NCBI GenBank assembly: GCA_016782825.1
Contig: JADHXT010000262.1
Coordinates: 1-5,479 of the forward strand
DNA length: 5,479 nucleotides
Source: Candidatus Brocadiia bacterium
Lineage (GTDB): Bacteria; Planctomycetota; PUPC01; DSUN01
Direction: 5' to 3'
Part shown: one piece after another, positions 5,186-5,479 of the stretch
How the letters are laid out: every line of letters begins with the position of its first letter
Position numbering within the stretch: the first letter of the stretch is position 1
Notes under the pieces: generated by a model
What the model was told of the DNA's origin: nothing
Seen by the model: only the letters and a program-made list of their open reading frames with translations
The model's database searches: none
Translations under genes and position numbers: made by a program

Positions 5186-5479
5186 ATGGTGCAGACCAAC
5201 GTCCCGGCGGCGACGAAGAAGCTCCAGGCGATCGTGAGGGACTACCGCATCTCGGTCGCGGGGAGGAAGGCCTTCCGCGGCTGCCCGGCGGAGTACACGA
5301 AGGCCGTGTGGGCGGTGCGGGAGGCCGTGCAGCAGGGGAAGGTGAAGCCGAAGGACCTGCTGCGACGGAAGAAGCACTGGCATCCCGAGTTTGGCGTCGA
5401 CCTCGTCGACGACGTGGCACAGCACAACTACAAGTTCGCCATCCACATCTTCAGCAAGCTCGCCGAGCACACGGCCGAG
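5186..5479 (+). CDS. Hypothetical protein, N-terminal 98 residues (truncated by window edge)
   Basis: The frame stays open from the ATG at 5186 to the last base with no stop. AAAGGAGG (5171-5178) lies 7 nt upstream, a near-perfect ribosome binding site. The ATG at 5181 is too close to it and opens an Arg-rich frame. The visible part is soluble and basic in its first two thirds, with no signal peptide. Notable stretches are ATKKLQAIVRDYRIS (9-23), RGCPAEYTKAVWAVREAVQQ (31-50), VKPKDLLRRKKHWHPEFG (53-70) and the more acidic VDLVDDVAQHNYKFAIHIF (71-89). I do not recognise the family. The gene is transcribed divergently from the nucleotidyltransferase with a 163-bp shared promoter region. Codon use (C/G at third positions) and the ribosome binding site support a real gene. 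The C-terminus and any catalytic domain lie outside the window. Confidence 0.8.
   Translation, partial: MVQTNVPAATKKLQAIVRDYRISVAGRKAFRGCPAEYTKAVWAVREAVQQGKVKPKDLLRRKKHWHPEFGVDLVDDVAQHNYKFAIHIFSKLAEHTAE

Noticed and set aside
5023..5199. N-terminal extension of the nucleotidyltransferase to an ATG at 5199
   Set aside because: It runs through the consensus promoter and the divergent gene's ribosome binding site, and adds residues unlike the family. The GTG at 5022 has a well-spaced GGAGG.
5129..5470. Minus-strand open frames at the right edge
   Set aside because: They are shadows of the plus-strand gene that begins at 5186, which has a strong ribosome binding site and a better amino-acid composition.

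Overview
The window is GC-rich bacterial DNA with strong Shine-Dalgarno sites and C/G-ending codons. It holds one large secreted glycosidase, a small toxin-antitoxin-like accessory cluster, and long intergenic stretches full of palindromes. The exported GH127 enzyme with a C-terminal discoidin-like module, a HigA antitoxin, a minimal nucleotidyltransferase and dispersed palindromic repeats together fit an environmental plant-polysaccharide degrader. The Planctomycetota/PVC group is my best guess. This rests on gene content and style, not on a marker gene.

Layout. Bases 1-1026 contain no convincing gene but many short perfect hairpins. A promoter-like TTGACA-N17-TAGGCT, with a perfect 16-bp palindrome filling the spacer, lies just upstream of the GH127 gene (1097-3580, +). 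That gene encodes an 827-residue signal-peptide-bearing beta-L-arabinofuranosidase-like enzyme with its zinc and cysteine catalytic site intact. Bases 3581-3894 hold a MITE-like palindromic repeat (3680-3808) and no gene. On the minus strand follow a HigA-family antitoxin (3895-4203) with no HigB toxin beside it, a pair of mutually inverted hairpins (4257-4334) and another hairpin (4386-4424). Then come a 52-residue charged protein (4419-4577) and, overlapping it by 35 bp, a 159-residue Pol-beta-type nucleotidyltransferase (4543-5022). The nucleotidyltransferase is preceded by a fully consensus sigma-70 promoter. A divergent plus-strand gene of unknown function starts at 5186 with an excellent ribosome binding site and runs off the right edge.

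How they work together. The glycosidase probably acts alone here, releasing L-arabinofuranose from plant glycans in the periplasm or outside the cell. The nucleotidyltransferase and its overlapping small protein look translationally coupled and are the best candidate for an under-described two-gene module, possibly toxin-antitoxin-like. HigA lies downstream in the same orientation but is separated by about 215 bp of repeat-rich DNA, so co-transcription is uncertain.
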